Shown here in pieces: positions 1-12,075 of a stretch of 64,000 bases of DNA. The notes beneath the pieces were generated by a model. The model did no database searches. It was not told the DNA's origin and saw only the letters and a program-made list of their open reading frames with translations. The DNA is from Epiperipatus broadwayi (lineage: Eukaryota; Onychophora; Udeonychophora; Euonychophora; Peripatidae). The translations under genes were made by a program, and so were the position numbers. The number at the start of each line of letters is the position of its first letter. Positions within the stretch are counted from its first letter, which is position 1. The DNA lies in the NCBI GenBank assembly GCA_028023455.1, contig JAQFVV010006200.1:5247860-5311859 (forward strand), given 5' to 3'.

Positions 1-747
1 ATGGTAAGTATTGATGATAATAAACTATGATGCTAGCAAAGATTTTTGAGGATTTCATAGAAAAAAATAAACAAATGTTTACTTGATTAGACTTGAACTG
101 TTACGTGAACACAAATGACCCGGTTAAATCATTTTATGAGTAATTTAACTCATTAAAAAGGGTACAATATTCAACATGATTGATAATGAAAGAGAAATAT
201 GATGATTAATCAGAAATGAGATGAGTAAATATTTTCATAATAATGTCTGTTTCAATGAGTAATCTATAATAAATAAAACTAAATAGTAATTAAATAGTTT
301 ATTACTTTGGAGTTGAATAAGTTTAAACATCCGAAGTGACATAGCTGGATTATGATTCATCAACATTTGACTTCCAGAGCCTGTCATTCCTCTGCTCAGA
401 GTCGGCCCAAAAGCAGTGCAAACATTCTTATATCGTAAGGCTTGGGTTCGCATGACTTAGTTATTAGCAAAAATCAAAAAATAAATATAACGGTTTCTTT
501 TCTCTCCAAAACTATAATTTGTAAGCCTTGCAGTTACTATCATATGCTAAGCAATACAATTATAAAAGCATTGGTTATGCGGTGGTGCAGATTTTTCAGC
601 TACCTACAACATGTATAGATGTATACTAATCAGCATTGCCAATAATTGTTTTGTCTATTGAATAGAATTCGCAAAATTAGTATGTGTGCGTGTAACGATA
701 TTATTAACGGATTCTCAGTAAAATATTCGAGAAAATAAAATATAATT
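1..747. other. AT-rich DNA, no gene seen
   Basis: No coding sequence, RNA gene or repeat is supported here. The one short minus-strand reading frame at 235-453 has no recognisable domain and a composition like translated AT-rich noncoding DNA. Confidence 0.6.
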
Positions 748-930
748 GCATCATATGTATTTTATTTTATTTTATTTATTCGAATATTGATTCAATAAAA
801 CTGCACAAAGTCGAACTTATAATTTTTAAATAATATCAAATAAGTAATTTTTTATATATTATAAGTACCAATTTGTCTAATTTTATTGAATCAATATTTG
901 AATAAACAAAATAAAAAGCATATAATGCAT
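748..930. repeat. Small inverted-repeat (MITE-like) element, 183 bp
   Basis: Arms at about 748-823 and 859-930 are near-complementary over roughly 72 bp. Each carries GAATATTGATTCAATAAAA or its near complement, next to a (TTTTA)-like stretch, with about 35 bp between the arms. Nothing is encoded. The arrangement fits a nonautonomous DNA transposon or a fold-back sequence. The target duplication is unclear because the flanks are AT-rich, so the exact ends are approximate. Confidence 0.6.
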
Positions 931-2944
931 ATTTTATTTTTTTTATATGTTTGGGTTTTTTTTTTTTTTTTTTTTAGCAAAATCTGATTCAAAATAAGTA
1001 AAAATTTAAGAGAACCGAATCGTTATGACTTGATTTATACTAATTGTTAAGAATAAATATTTCTATATCTTTATTTAATATATATATTTTAAAAAAATCT
1101 AGGTATTTTTTAATTCTGTGTTAAAGAATCCAACCACCATCCCTTCACGAAAACATTATACTGGACCCCAGTTTTTCTCAGACCTTTGCCTCTGCTACAT
1201 CAAACTGTGCACGATAGATGATAGCTCATTATGAAAAGTATTATTCATGTGAGTGTCAATTCGGATATCATCTAACCGTAATTAAAAATAATGTTGATTA
1301 ATTATATATATATAACGTTTTTAATTTCACGACACACTCTTTAATTACATAAATAAACATATATGATAAGAGGAAATATCCCCCTTCTCAGGAGGATATC
1401 ATCCCAAGCTAGCATGTCTCAATTGACCTAAGTCATAATCTTACATATTTTCATTATCTTTGTTCAGTACTTATCAATACCGTATTATTAAATTTAATTT
1501 TAAGATACCAACGTCATATATTTACAACTCAGACCTCCCCCTTCCATTTGTGTGATTAAAGTGTATGTGGTGAAATAAAAATAATAAATATATTTAAAAT
1601 ATTCCTCTTGGAGAGAAAACTGAAATGGAGTTGAATTAATTATTCCATTGGTTATATTTTAAAATAATAGTTATATTAATCTTTAATGTTTTGTTGAAGG
1701 GATGTATTTAGATTAAAAAATACGGTAATCATTTATTAGATTATATTGGGAGATTGGAGGGGTGGTGGTGGTGATGTCATAGTTGTGAACGAAGTAGTTC
1801 TGCATTTTTAAAGATACCTGTATTTATTGCCGTCAATTTTTGACTGATGTCATAATGCGAGATAGTTAAATTTAATAAAGTTGCGCTAGGGGATTTACAT
1901 TGTTTCCAACAATAATTACTTTTTAAAACATTGGCGTTTAATTATCTTATAATATACATATATTCTATATAAAAGCACTTGTAAACTTATATGAAATATA
2001 ACAATTATTATTTTATTTAAACTTTAAATTATATCTAAATCATGGCATGTCTGCCATTCTCCAGCATATATATTTTTTTTAAAAAAATGTTTTTTTTTAA
2101 TCTTTCTTTGTTTTTTTAATTTTGTTTCATTAGTATAAAAATAAATAGTACTGTATTTACTTATGTTCAATTATTGTTGTTTCTCAAATTCTTTTAATGA
2201 AACTACTTGTTCTTTTTAAATTCTCATAACAGTCCGCCATGTTTGTCTTTTTAAAGCTGATTTTAGCTTAATGCTTAATTAAAAAATAGTATGTAAACAC
2301 ATACATGAATAATTTGTAAACAACAAGTAATAAAAATATTTGTTAAAAAGTTCTATCATTTTATAAATTTTTGTCAATTAAAAAATCTGAAATAATAAAA
2401 ATAAAATCGAATTTCAATGGGAGCCGCACTTAACTCGATTAAGAGTCGCATTTGTCCACCGTTGATATATATAATCAAATATTAACACTTGCAGTATATT
2501 TATCATACTGACAATTAGTCATATAATTAAGCAGATTTTAAAAAAAATATTTTAAGTATTTATAGTTAGTGCACTTAGAGTTTTATGTTTTTTTTTAAAA
2601 ACAAGTATATATTTAAAAAACTCGAGAATAAAAAAGAAAGACATTTGCTTGATTTTGATTATATTCTTTCTATTTTTGGTAGTAAATAATAAAAAAACAG
2701 ACATTTAAGAATTATCAGGAAATTATCAACCAAAAATAAATATAGTCCAAAATTTCTTTTAATTATTCTAATTTTTATTTTTACTTTATTTTAAAAAGCT
2801 CTGTTTCTTTGACAATTTGTTGGCATTTATGAATCTTTTAAAACAAGAATATTTAGACATTTTTATTTTAATAAATTATTTATGTATGTATTTTGTTTGA
2901 ATTTCAGATATTGGAAATGAATTTATTTAATTTTTTTTGTTAAC
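931..2944. other. AT-rich DNA with homopolymer runs, possible old hAT end
   Basis: There is a T-run at about 954-976 and no gene. At about 2415-2466 a GAGCCGCAC / GAGTCGCAT stretch ending TTTGTCCACCGTTG resembles the terminal part of the hAT element to the right. It may be a decayed hAT end, but it lacks the terminal CAGGG / CCCTG bases, so this is a weak call. Confidence 0.4.
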
Positions 2945-3528
2945 ATGACTTCAGAAAATATCAAAAAAAAAAAAAAAAACGAACAAGAAAATAGAAGCTT
3001 TCAGAAAGAATGGGTAAAAAAAAATTTGCTTTTATTGACAGTAGTGGAAAGTCGTTGTGTCTTATTTGTAAAGTTATAATTGCAAATTGCAAAGTAAGCA
3101 ATTTAGTTGACATTATGAAGTAAATCATCTCCACTTTTCAATTCAATATCCACACAATTCAAAATTGCAAATAGAAAAACTTATGCAGTTAGGTCTTCAT
3201 AAGCAACAAGGACTTTCATCTTCTTTTAAAAGATGATAGAGACAATGAAACTATGTTTTTGATAGCTTGGAATACTGCTCTTGCCAAATATTCATATGAA
3301 GAAGGAGAATTTATTAAAAAACTTGGAATAAATGGTTAAACTTTTGAATCCAGATAATACAAAATGGCATGGCATAAACCCGTTTAACTGAATTGGTGAA
3401 ATTAGTAAAAATATTGAAAATAGTTTGATATGTGATTTGAAAATTGTTCAGCATTCAGTTTAACTTTGGGTGAGTCTACAGATATTCAGAATGTTCCACA
3501 ATTGACCATTCTTGTCTGTGATGTATCT

Positions 3529-4034
3529 GTAGACTTAAATGTGAAAGAAAAATGTTAGACCTAGGAGCTCTTATTGAAACAACTTGTACCTCTTTGAGCT
3601 CAAAAATGTACTTGATGAGGTAATGATCAGATTTGAATTGCCTCATGGTAAACTTGTAAGTGTTATAACTGACCAATAATCTTAAAATTTCATATTTTGT
3701 ATCTCTTCATTGCATACATAATTCACTGAAGGCATAGACATTTCATAGTGAAGCTCTTAAAATGTTTTTGCAGATTTAAATGTGAGGGAAAATGTTAGAT
3801 CTACTAGCTCTTAGTGAAACAATTGGCAGGGTTGATGTCAAAAATGCACTTGATGAAGTAATGATCAGATTTGAATTGCCTAATGATAAACTTGTAAATG
3901 TTGTGACTGACCAAGCTCCTGCAAAAGCTAAGTCTTATTGGTCTTTTAAACAATAATCTTAAAATTCCATATTTTGTATCTCTTCACTGCACAATTCACC
4001 ATGTGGGCATCTCATAGTGAAGTTCTTAAAATAT
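3529..4034 (+). repeat. Tandem duplication inside the hAT transposase remnant
   Basis: Two diverged copies lie head to tail: 3529-3769 and 3770-4034. Both run from a TTAAATGTGA segment, through a shared ATGATCAGATTTGAATTGCC block, to TAGTGAAG.TCTTAAAAT. The second copy keeps extra bases (about 3915-3950, CCAAGCTCCTGCAAAAGCTAAG) that the first lacks, so it is the more complete version. The duplication falls in the catalytic part of the transposase and by itself would disable the protein. Confidence 0.8.
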
Positions 4035-4517
4035 GAAAATGTGTGGAAGATTGTTTTGCAAATTGTGAAATTAATTAGAACAAATGCCAAAGCTGCTATC
4101 AATTTAAGAACTTTTTAAAGTAGTTAAGTGACAAAACAGATGTAATGCCCATTGATCTCTCTTTACAGTCTGTTATAAGATGGCTGTTAATTTACAATGT
4201 TTTGAATTATTTTGTAGAAGTCATAAATCCTAGCATAACATTTATAAAAGGAAAAAAAATCAGAATTAGAAAATGAAACTAGGTTTTCTGACTTAATGTT
4301 CCTTACAGACATGATGGAATATTTGCAAACAATTTGGCTTTATGAGTGAAGGGAAAAAATGATTAGTGATTTGTCACAAACTGTATTTAGTTTTAAAGCT
4401 AAACTTTGGCTTTTTGTTCACATTTTAGTCCAGAATATTAAATCATTTTCTGCATGAGTAAAAGCAAATATAATAAATATCAAAGAAAAAAAATTAAACG
4501 AATATATAAAAAAAAAA

Positions 4518-4817
4518 TTGAAAGGATTGCAAGATGATTTCAAATATAGGTTTGAAGATTTGACAAGTTTTAAATCTACATTTGTATATTTTGTAAACCC
4601 TTTTATTTGTGATATTATTGAAGATGGATTTCGAATTTCTGAAATAATTCTTATAGAAAAATCCCGGGAATTGGAGTTATTGGATCAGGTATTACAAATG
4701 CATCACAAATCTAGAATTTTGATTGAATTTTGGAAATTCATGCCAGAAACAAAATATCCACACTTAAAGAGAACTGCTTACGATCTAATTTCAATTTTTT
4801 GGTACAACACATTGCTG
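4518..4817 (+). pseudogene. hAT transposase C-terminal fragment (dimerisation domain)
   Basis: An open frame of 100 codons is the best-preserved part of the hAT remnant. It contains YRFEDLTSFKSTF, VNPFICDIIEDGF, SRELELLDQ and LIEFWKFMPETKYPHLKR, a succession I recognise from the C-terminal region of GTF2IRD2/ZBED-like hAT proteins, where this part mediates dimerisation. The following out-of-frame bases still encode pieces resembling the family's C-terminus (MKFVKSKYSQLT..HLSELV-like, 4835-4945). The start given is an internal in-frame codon (TTG), not a real translation start, and the stop is premature. It is a fragment of a dead transposase, not a host gene. Confidence 0.8.
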
Positions 4818-5043
4818 TGAATTATTGTACTCCACAATGAAGTTTGTGAAGTCGAAATATTCACAATTGACCAATCAGCATCTTTCAGAATTGGTATAAG
4901 TAGCATTAACGAATTATACACCAAATTTTAAAGATTTGACCAAAGATTTTGTTAAATGTACTTTTTATTAATGAATTTTTATTATTATATTATATTTTTA
5001 TTATTAAAATTTTGAAATAATAATTCTTATTATTATTTCATAT

Positions 5044-5124
5044 ATCAAATGCATTGACCGGGAAGCAAATCCGGGCCAGCTGCTTGAAAGGCAGCTATGC
5101 TAACCGCTAGGCCACCAACACTTG
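5044..5124 (-). mobile_element. tRNA-like SINE, copy 1
   Basis: On the minus strand it reads AGTGTTGGTGGCCTAGCGG, an anticodon-like hairpin CTGC-CTTTCAA-GCAG, a long variable arm, and a T-arm-like CGGATTTGCTTCCCGG. It aligns with three other copies in this window at 8011, 50967 and 51922. The A-box-like TGGCCTAGCGG is good; the B-box is degenerate. It lies inside the hAT remnant and so is younger than it. A functional tRNA is unlikely because the acceptor ends do not pair well. Confidence 0.7.
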
Positions 5125-5331
5125 ACTAAAATAATTATTTTGTATTTAATGTCTTTCTCTTAATTATATTTTCTTATATACTTTATACATTATGTCATCG
5201 TATTAATTAAGGTAAATAAAATTTTTACTATATGTACTTATTTTTGTGTACTTAAATAATATGATGTGGCTTTTTACAATATATGAAAAACGGTATGCGG
5301 CTCTTATTGATTTCATGCATGCCCACCCCTG

Positions 5332-7640
5332 ATATATATTGTTTAATGAAAGAAGTGTATTTTTTTTTTTTTAAAAAAAAAACTCTGTTTTTTTTTTTTG
5401 TTTTGTTTTTTTGACTAGCATCTGTTTTTAATATGGACTATGTTAAAGTAGATTATCTAGCCAAGACTTGAATATTTATTTACAATAGATATTTATATTA
5501 TCACTTAAGCTTTTTTTCTCTTTTAAAAAAAAATCTAATGGTTTATTGTTCGAGAGTTTATAATAAGTTTGAGACCAAAATAACAGTTGGTCTTCGTTTG
5601 CTAGTTTACCAATGTTTCAACGGCACAGGATCTTTTAAAAGTATATACTAATAATGGATCTTGTAGTGTAACGGTTAACGTTTTGACTCTAATTATTAAG
5701 CCATGGATCTTTAAAAGTATTTATTTTTTAAGTAGTCATTTTAATTAGCATTTATTCTAATCATTTTTGAGTAATTAGTAAAGATAAAAAGTGTAAAATT
5801 GTCTTAAATAAGTCCACTGTAAGATAAAGGGTTTTCTAGAATTTTATTTAAAAAAAAAAAACCAGTGAAAAAGACAATGTTATAAATATACTAATATGGT
5901 TATTTGCTTGGGAATCATGTGATATTTAAGCCCTCTAGTGGCGTATTGAGCATTTAATAATTTCATTTTGTTTAAACTGAGATTATTGTTATTAATCTAA
6001 TTATTCTGCTGATAATCAATCCTGGTAGCTTCATCACTTTGAGTCCAATGTTGCACCACTGCATTAAATCAAACAATATTTATTGGGTTTGTCAACTGCT
6101 ACTTGTTTTACCCTAATTAAGAATGAATAGAGATTTATCTACTGAAAGAAAATTAAATGGCTAACTAGTTGAGTTGGTTATGGTCATTTACTTGAAAAAA
6201 ACTTGCTTAGAAATTCTCAACTTGGTAAAAAAAAATCTAAAATAACAATCAGATTAGAAGGAATATAGTCATGAGAGGCAGATGCCTTAATAATTTAAAG
6301 GTTTTCTGAGCACATCTTGTAGGAATGCTTTATCAATTTCATTTTCCTGGGAAATTTTTAGATACTGATGAATTTGTTTTTTTTTTTCTGTTTTATTAAG
6401 AGTAACCAAATTTTGATTACCCAAAATTGTCTAATTGATTTTTTCACTGATGTTTTTTTTTATTGATTGCTCAATGAGTAAAAATAAGTCCATCACATAA
6501 TTAGAGAGTAGTGACATTTTTTGTAGAAAAATTAAGTTTCAAAATAAATACAAAATGTATATAAAGAAAAGCTTGATTTAATATTTTAACAGCATGGTAT
6601 GCTAAGCCTGCTTTTCACTAACTGGTAGTCATATTTATAGCAGCAGTTGTCCAAGAAGCTTGAACATTAGCTAATAAGAAAAGGATTTTCCTGCAATGTC
6701 AGCATGTAGCATATAGAAATAATCCAGTCATATTTTTATTTGTCTCTTTGAATCTATATAAAACCATTTGACATTTAAATGCAAAGGTAATACTCTAAAC
6801 ATAACAGTTTATTTAATTGATCATCTTAAAAAGTGGTTTTTCTTCCCTCAGCTGGAACTGCACCAATAACTTCCAGTTTTTTGAGTTCCTCACTTTTACC
6901 ATTTAGATTAGTGCAAGATAACCAATAGACATTTGAGATAGATGTGCTGGCTTCATAAGGATTAAGCCAGAAGTAATGTAGCTTTGTACAATCTATTACA
7001 TGAGACATTACCTCAGAGCCATTAGTAATCTCCTACAGTAGTGGTTAATAGAACTGTTTTATTAACAGATTAGGATTATTTTTAGCTCCATTTTAGCACT
7101 GTAAAATGAATGAACATGGACATTATCGATCATTTTCTTGTTTGATGGGAAAAACAGAGGTCAGTTCATTTAGTAAAGACACATAGTTGTTAACCTCATT
7201 GCTTATAGCTATATAATAATCCTTTAATGGGTTTTTATAGTCACTAAATCAACACTGGATCTGAACTGACCCAGATTTTCTAGGTCTTTCTTTACTCTCC
7301 AGATAAGAATTTCATATTCTCTTACTAAACAAATTATATATCTGGCTAGATTAGCTATGGATTATATATTTAAAAAAATTCTTAGACTTATTTTAAAAAT
7401 TTTCAAGTAACTATGAAAATAATGTTCAAGTTCTGCTCAGTTTTTAATTGTAGATCATTGTATCATGGTTCTGCTGTAGAATAAATTTATATGAATGCTG
7501 TTCCTAATGCAAATGTTGAAAATAAACAAAGATAGTCATGTAATACTGTTTTGGTATTCATTATAATGAATATTGTTGTTGCTTCTAAGTTATGCTTATT
7601 TTAGATTTACTAAAGTAATTTCTGTCATTTATTTAATAGT
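5332..7640. other. AT-rich DNA, no gene seen
   Basis: Homopolymer A/T runs occur, such as at 5361-5410. The minus-strand frame at 6826-7008 is short and has no recognisable domain. Nothing else is supported. Confidence 0.55.
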
Positions 7641-7659
7641 TATATATATAAAATACATA

Positions 7660-7790
7660 TTTTGCCGGTTCATCCTTGTTAAAAACTTTTAATATTAATA
7701 TACTGACGTTTCGACTTGGTCACACAAGCTATCCACAGAGTTATAAAAGGTAGAAAGACGGTTGTAGAGGCGCTACAATCACTGATTTGA
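7660..7790 (-). repeat. Retroelement-tail-like segment with hammerhead-like core
   Basis: On the minus strand, 7738-7703 reads CTGTGGATAG, a CTTG..CAAG stem with a six-base loop, then TCGAAACGTCAG. The order CTGnnGA, short stem, CGAAACGT is the arrangement around the catalytic core of hammerhead motifs carried by many retroelement tails, especially Penelope-like ones. The core here is CTGTGGA rather than CTGATGA, so self-cleavage is doubtful. A GGATGAACCGGC stretch follows on the same strand. The same architecture recurs at 33613-33652 in a SINE. Confidence 0.4.
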
Positions 7791-7873
7791 ATAAAACGTT
7801 AAAATTCCACCAATAGCAAAAATGTTAAATTTAGGAATGTTATATATATTAATAATTTTTAAGGGATTGAAAT

Positions 7874-8543
7874 TTTTGAATTTTATAAAATGTGGAAATA
7901 TCTGTTTGAATTTTTTATATGATAAAAGTCATTTTCAGATGTTAATAGACAGGAATTAATAAAAATAATACACTGCAAATGCTTTCTACAATCAAAAGGG
8001 TATGCTTGTCAAGCATTGGTGGTCGAGAGGTCAGCGATGGCTGCTTTACAGGCAGTTGTCCCAGGTTAGCAGGTTCACTTCCTGGCTGATGCTATGATAC
8101 ATAAGAAGACAAAAAGTGTATGCTTTTGAATGCAATCTCTTGATGTTATATAGAGACTAAAGCACTACAGTATTTATTTATGGTGTAAATAAATACATCT
8201 TAAATAAATACATCTTAAATTAATACTGTAAATAAATACTGTACCACTTTAGTCTCTATAACATCAAGAGATTGCATTCAAAAGCATACACTTTTCATTT
8301 CAAAAATAAACTTTATTCATAGAAAAGGTACAATACAGGGGATACAATAAAATTTGAATTTTGTGATAAACATTAATAACAATTCTATGGAATGTGCAAA
8401 GAGAGATATACAAACAAATTTTTAAACAACAAGTGTTTAAAAGTCTGCTATTTTCATTAATTATTGTCTTTTAACATCCGACAGTGACTTTTATCATATG
8501 AAAATTCAAACAGATATTTCCACATATAATAAAATTTGAATAT
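7874..8543. repeat. Fold-back (large inverted repeat) element with nested SINE
   Basis: The left arm (about 7874-8180, interrupted by a SINE) and the right arm (about 8231-8543) are inverted copies. The outer parts share GTGGAAATATCTGTTTGAA and TATGATAAAAGTCA. The inner parts, 8112-8180 and 8231-8295, are nearly identical over about 60 bp, including TGAATGCAATCTCTTGATG. The right arm holds about 130 bp missing from the left. The loop is about 50 bp of TAAATAAATACATCT repeats. No protein is encoded. The inner arms would form a very stable hairpin if transcribed. Confidence 0.8.
8011..8117 (+). mobile_element. tRNA-like SINE, copy 2, with target-site duplication
   Basis: The head reads GCATTGGTGGTCGAGAGG, then an anticodon-like stem-loop CTGC-TTTACAG-GCAG, a long variable arm, the T-arm-like CAGGTTCACTTCCTGG and a short A-rich tail. 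The 8-bp direct repeat GTATGCTT flanks it at 8000-8007 and 8118-8125, as expected for target-primed insertion. It has landed in the left arm of the surrounding fold-back element, so it inserted after that arm formed. Confidence 0.78.
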
Positions 8544-10029
8544 ATATTAGTAGAAAATAGTATTACTCTGATCCTACTTGAATTATCAAATGTAATAGTA
8601 TTTAAAAAAATACCTAAAACATTGGGTGCCAAATATAATGATAATTAAATAAAATAGAACATATAAAATACAATAATACATGAATATAAAATATAGAGAC
8701 TATCAAGGTTTATATTAATGAGGAATGAAATATACTCAGTTAAATCATTTAGACTATTAAAATATAATTTAAATTATAAAGAAATTTTATTTGAATTTAA
8801 ACTATGTTTTTTTTTTTTTTGAATAGGTAATTCTATGTTATTAAAATTATTACTCCACCAATATCTTATTCATTTATAACATTATTAACTTTTTAGGAAT
8901 TTCCTTACTCAATTCGTTACCAGTTACAAGGTACATAAAAACAATACATAAATGAGTGTAATAATCGTGAAAAACGATTTAATTAACAAAAAATGAAAAT
9001 TTATTAATATAAACAATAATAACAACAATATATATATAATTAAAAAGCAAATAAAATATTTATTGTCAAATAGTTTACAATTGAATTGATTACTGTTTAT
9101 TTGTTACACTTATTATATTATTTTATGGGTAACTATCATGGTTTGTAAATGATACACTAAGAAATGAAAAAAAAAGTTATATATTAGCACAAATATTGGT
9201 AAATAAATACAGAAAGATAACATTTGCAAAATTTAATTAGTTTACTATTTTTATTATCAAAATAAGCATAAGCTTATTAAAAGCTTATTAATTTACATTT
9301 CATAAAATATTGTGTTATAGATGTTTATTAAATATACAAACTTTTATTAATATCACCCTTAAACATTTATACATGATTTTTAAAATATATATATATAAAT
9401 GAAGAAACAAATAAATATACTTTTATTTAAACAAATTAAAATTATCATTAATAAATATATTTTAATTTTGTTTACTATTTAATTTAACCTCGTCTTTTTG
9501 GTAATGATATATTTTATTGTATATTAAACAAACCCATGTATTCTCAAAACATAAAACATTTATAAAAAAATTAATTACCTGGTAAACTTTTTTTTAATCA
9601 CAAGGAATGCACATCAAATTGCAACTCTGTCAAAAAGCATATTTATTATGTATAACAAAATTTTTATAATCTATTTATACATTTTATATAAATACACAAA
9701 AAAATTTACAGTTCAAAATGTTCAACATATTTTGTTGAAAATCCCGTGAGGTGTTGTATTATGTACATTAATGTTATATATATATATATATGTGTGTGTG
9801 TGTATAATCCATACCTATTCCAAATTGTTAATATTCCAGTAAAATTATCAATTTTGATTCTTAATTTATCTTTAATAAAGTATTTCATAATTAACATTTT
9901 ACAATAGCAATTGTTAATTTTTTAAAATATCGAAAATTATTATATTTAGATTCTCAAAAGATTTGAAGTCTTTTAAGCAGATGTTTTACGGATTAATCCC
10001 ATAATATTCATTATTAAAACTTTAAATAA
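8544..10029. other. AT-rich DNA with (TA)n(TG)n microsatellite
   Basis: A TA run passing into a TG run sits at about 9775-9804. The short minus-strand frame across it (9706-9897) is a by-product of the microsatellite. No gene seen. Confidence 0.55.
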
Positions 10030-10030
10030 A

Positions 10031-10096
<66 letters not shown>

Positions 10097-10104
10097 TTAT
10101 TATA
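10030..10104. repeat. (ATT)n microsatellite
   Basis: About 22 uninterrupted ATT units, ending in TTTTATTATATG. No LINE sequence is recognisable on either side, unlike the (ATT)n arrays at 40-46 kb. Confidence 0.95.
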
Positions 10105-10512
10105 TGTATATACAAACTTTTGTGCAATTTAGCTATTGGGACAAAACATGAGAGAGAATCTAATCTAAAATCAAAAGTTTAAATACTTTTCTTCTAATAA
10201 TGTTATATTTATGTCATTATGATATTTTTTCTATGACATTTCAAGTTGTCAACTTTATTTTTATTCATTTTCATGATTTTTTTCTATTAAGAGTCAAATT
10301 TATTCATTCGTCCACTCTACAAAAGTTTTTTTTTTCAAAAACACCAATGTTTCATGACATTAAAATTTTTTTTTTTTTAAACTTTATAAAAATAAATATT
10401 GCAATATGTTTTAAAAACAATAAAAAGAAATATAATTTTACAAATTAAAACATAAAATATATTTAAAATATCTGAAACATACAGGCTTATTATATACCTG
10501 TGTCTATATATG
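10105..10512. other. AT-rich DNA, no gene seen
   Basis: The plus-strand frame at 10200-10448 is dominated by F, I, K and N and has no domain. Nothing else is supported. Confidence 0.5.
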
Positions 10513-10802
10513 TAATATATAGGGTATATGGACGGTTGAAGAGTTGGATGTGTGGAGTGGATTGAAGCCTGTCCATTAAAGTATGAGGTTTGGCTTCCTT
10601 AATATATATCTGAGCACTTATAGCATATATGTGTAGAGATGGTAGTCTGGACCAACTGATGATTGCTGGTTTAGCATGAAATACGCGTATTGGTGATTAT
10701 TTATTTTTTCAACATATATGTGTTCAAGTGTATCAGTGTTATGAAATAGTGTGGAGAGTGGTAGGTCGTGTGAAAGTCTGTGCTCTTATACCCTATATAT
10801 TA
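10513..10802 (+). repeat. Diverged single copy of the 58-63 kb repeat family
   Basis: It shares in order with the clusters at 58-63 kb: GAAGCCTGTCCATTAAAGT, GAGCACTTATAGCATATATGTG, CCAACTGATGATTGCTGG, a GCATGAAATACG.. / ATTGGTGAT segment, and a GTGTTC..GTGTATCAGTG segment. It is bounded by an inverted pair, AATATATAGGGTATA near 10513-10530 and TATACCCTATATATT near 10788-10802. The boundaries suggest this copy moved as a discrete unit or that the pair arose by chance in AT-rich DNA. Confidence 0.65.
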
Positions 10803-11387
10803 AAATGATATCTTAAATGAAATAAATATTTTTAAAATAATATATTAAATACATAAAATTTAATTCTTTTTGAATTATCCCAAAACATATTAAATATATA
10901 TTTACATGCATATCATATTTTTAACAATAATCTAATATCCTATTTGTTCAGGTTTTAAATTTAATTTATTAAATGTATGCAGTAAATTGTCAACAAATAA
11001 ATTTATCAATAAATACTTTTTTTATTATTGCGATCAAAATAAAACTATTTATTTACTTATATTAATATATCCCTAACATAATATATAAATACATTATTAA
11101 CTTTATTATATCATCCTAAGAATAAATAAAAAAAATCTTAAAATTTTGCCATGAATTAAAATAAAAATAATAGATTTTGATACATCACTTGTTAAAAATA
11201 TATATGGCCATTTTATGTTACCGTGTATTATCAAAACTATTTTAATACTCTTAAATTAATTTAGGTATTCTTAGAATTAAAATTAAATAAATAAGCTAAA
11301 TGCTTTAATATATTTGTATAAAATCTACTAATGTTATTTATTTATGTCCTTTGCTGAAATATATAGAAATTTATGGTCTTTTATATG
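10803..11387. other. AT-rich DNA, no gene seen
   Basis: Only A/T-dominated sequence without a readable frame or repeat. Confidence 0.5.
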
Positions 11388-12075
11388 GCAACATGTGATT
11401 AAAAATCAATCGACTTCTTGCAGAGCATGTATTTCTGTCAACCAAACTTGATGTCTTTAACAGTTTAAGAAACCTGTTGAGATTACATAACAATTCACTT
11501 CTATTTACATAGATTCACAGCGTTGAATGTGATATTGAAGCTTGAACAAAACTTTTAATAGTAATTTAATTAAAGCTCCCTTTATATTGTTTTAATTTAA
11601 ATGACAAGACAGAGTTTATAATACAAATTCAATTTTAAACATGCTTCTCTTCAAATGAATATAAATATGAAAATATTAATTAATTAAATATTATGTAAAT
11701 ATATAATTTATTAATGCTGTTTTACTTAAATCTTTTTACAGCAATATTTGATGAAAAAATTGATAATCTCTTGCAGGATATACATATCTGTCAATTAAAT
11801 TTCATATCATCAGCAGCTTGAAAGACCAATTGAGATCAAATCATACATAATTTAATTTCTATTTAAATAAATTGCAATGTGTTAATTGATATTAAAGCTT
11901 GAGTATGAATTTTAGTGATAATTTAGTGAAAACCTCAATGTATTGTCTATATGTTAATGGACAAGGCACACTTGTAATCCAACTTATTTTTAAACAATCT
12001 TGCCTTCAAATAAACATTTAAATAAATATTAATTAATTAAATACCACATATATATTTATAAAAATAAATTATTTA
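11388..12075 (+). repeat. Old tandem duplication, period 353 bp
   Basis: Unit 1 starts at 11388 (GCAACATGTGATTAAAAATC) and unit 2 at 11741 (GCAATATTTGATGAAAAAAT). Both then share CTCTTGCAG-like, CTGTCAA..AAA, TTGAGAT..A, GATATT.AAGCTTGA, GACAAG.CA and the AATATTAATTAATTAAATA block in the same order. The two copies differ at roughly a quarter of positions by eye, so the duplication is old. It encodes nothing recognisable. Confidence 0.75.

Larger units (their letters stand above)
2945..5331 (+). mobile_element. Degenerate hAT DNA transposon (ZBED/GTF2IRD2-like transposase)
   Basis: Read in pieces on the + strand this matches the order of a hAT transposase. An N-terminal segment starts near the ATG at 2945 (SFQKEW, then CVLFVK, as in BED-type zinc-finger starts). 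The motif GESTDIQNVPQLTILV near 3470-3520 corresponds to the DEST-type catalytic region. A middle domain follows (FLTDMMEYLQ, FKAKLWLF), then a C-terminal dimerisation domain at 4518-4940. Frames are broken by many stops and frameshifts, so it cannot be active. The right end at 5331 reads GCCCACCCCTG, a typical hAT terminus; no matching left terminus was found. A tRNA-like SINE is inserted at 5044-5124. Assignment to hAT is from remembered family motifs; the exact subfamily is uncertain. Confidence 0.82.

Noticed and set aside
2415-2470. Left terminus of the hAT element
   Set aside because: It resembles a right-end sequence in the same direction and lacks CAGGG; it may belong to another decayed copy.
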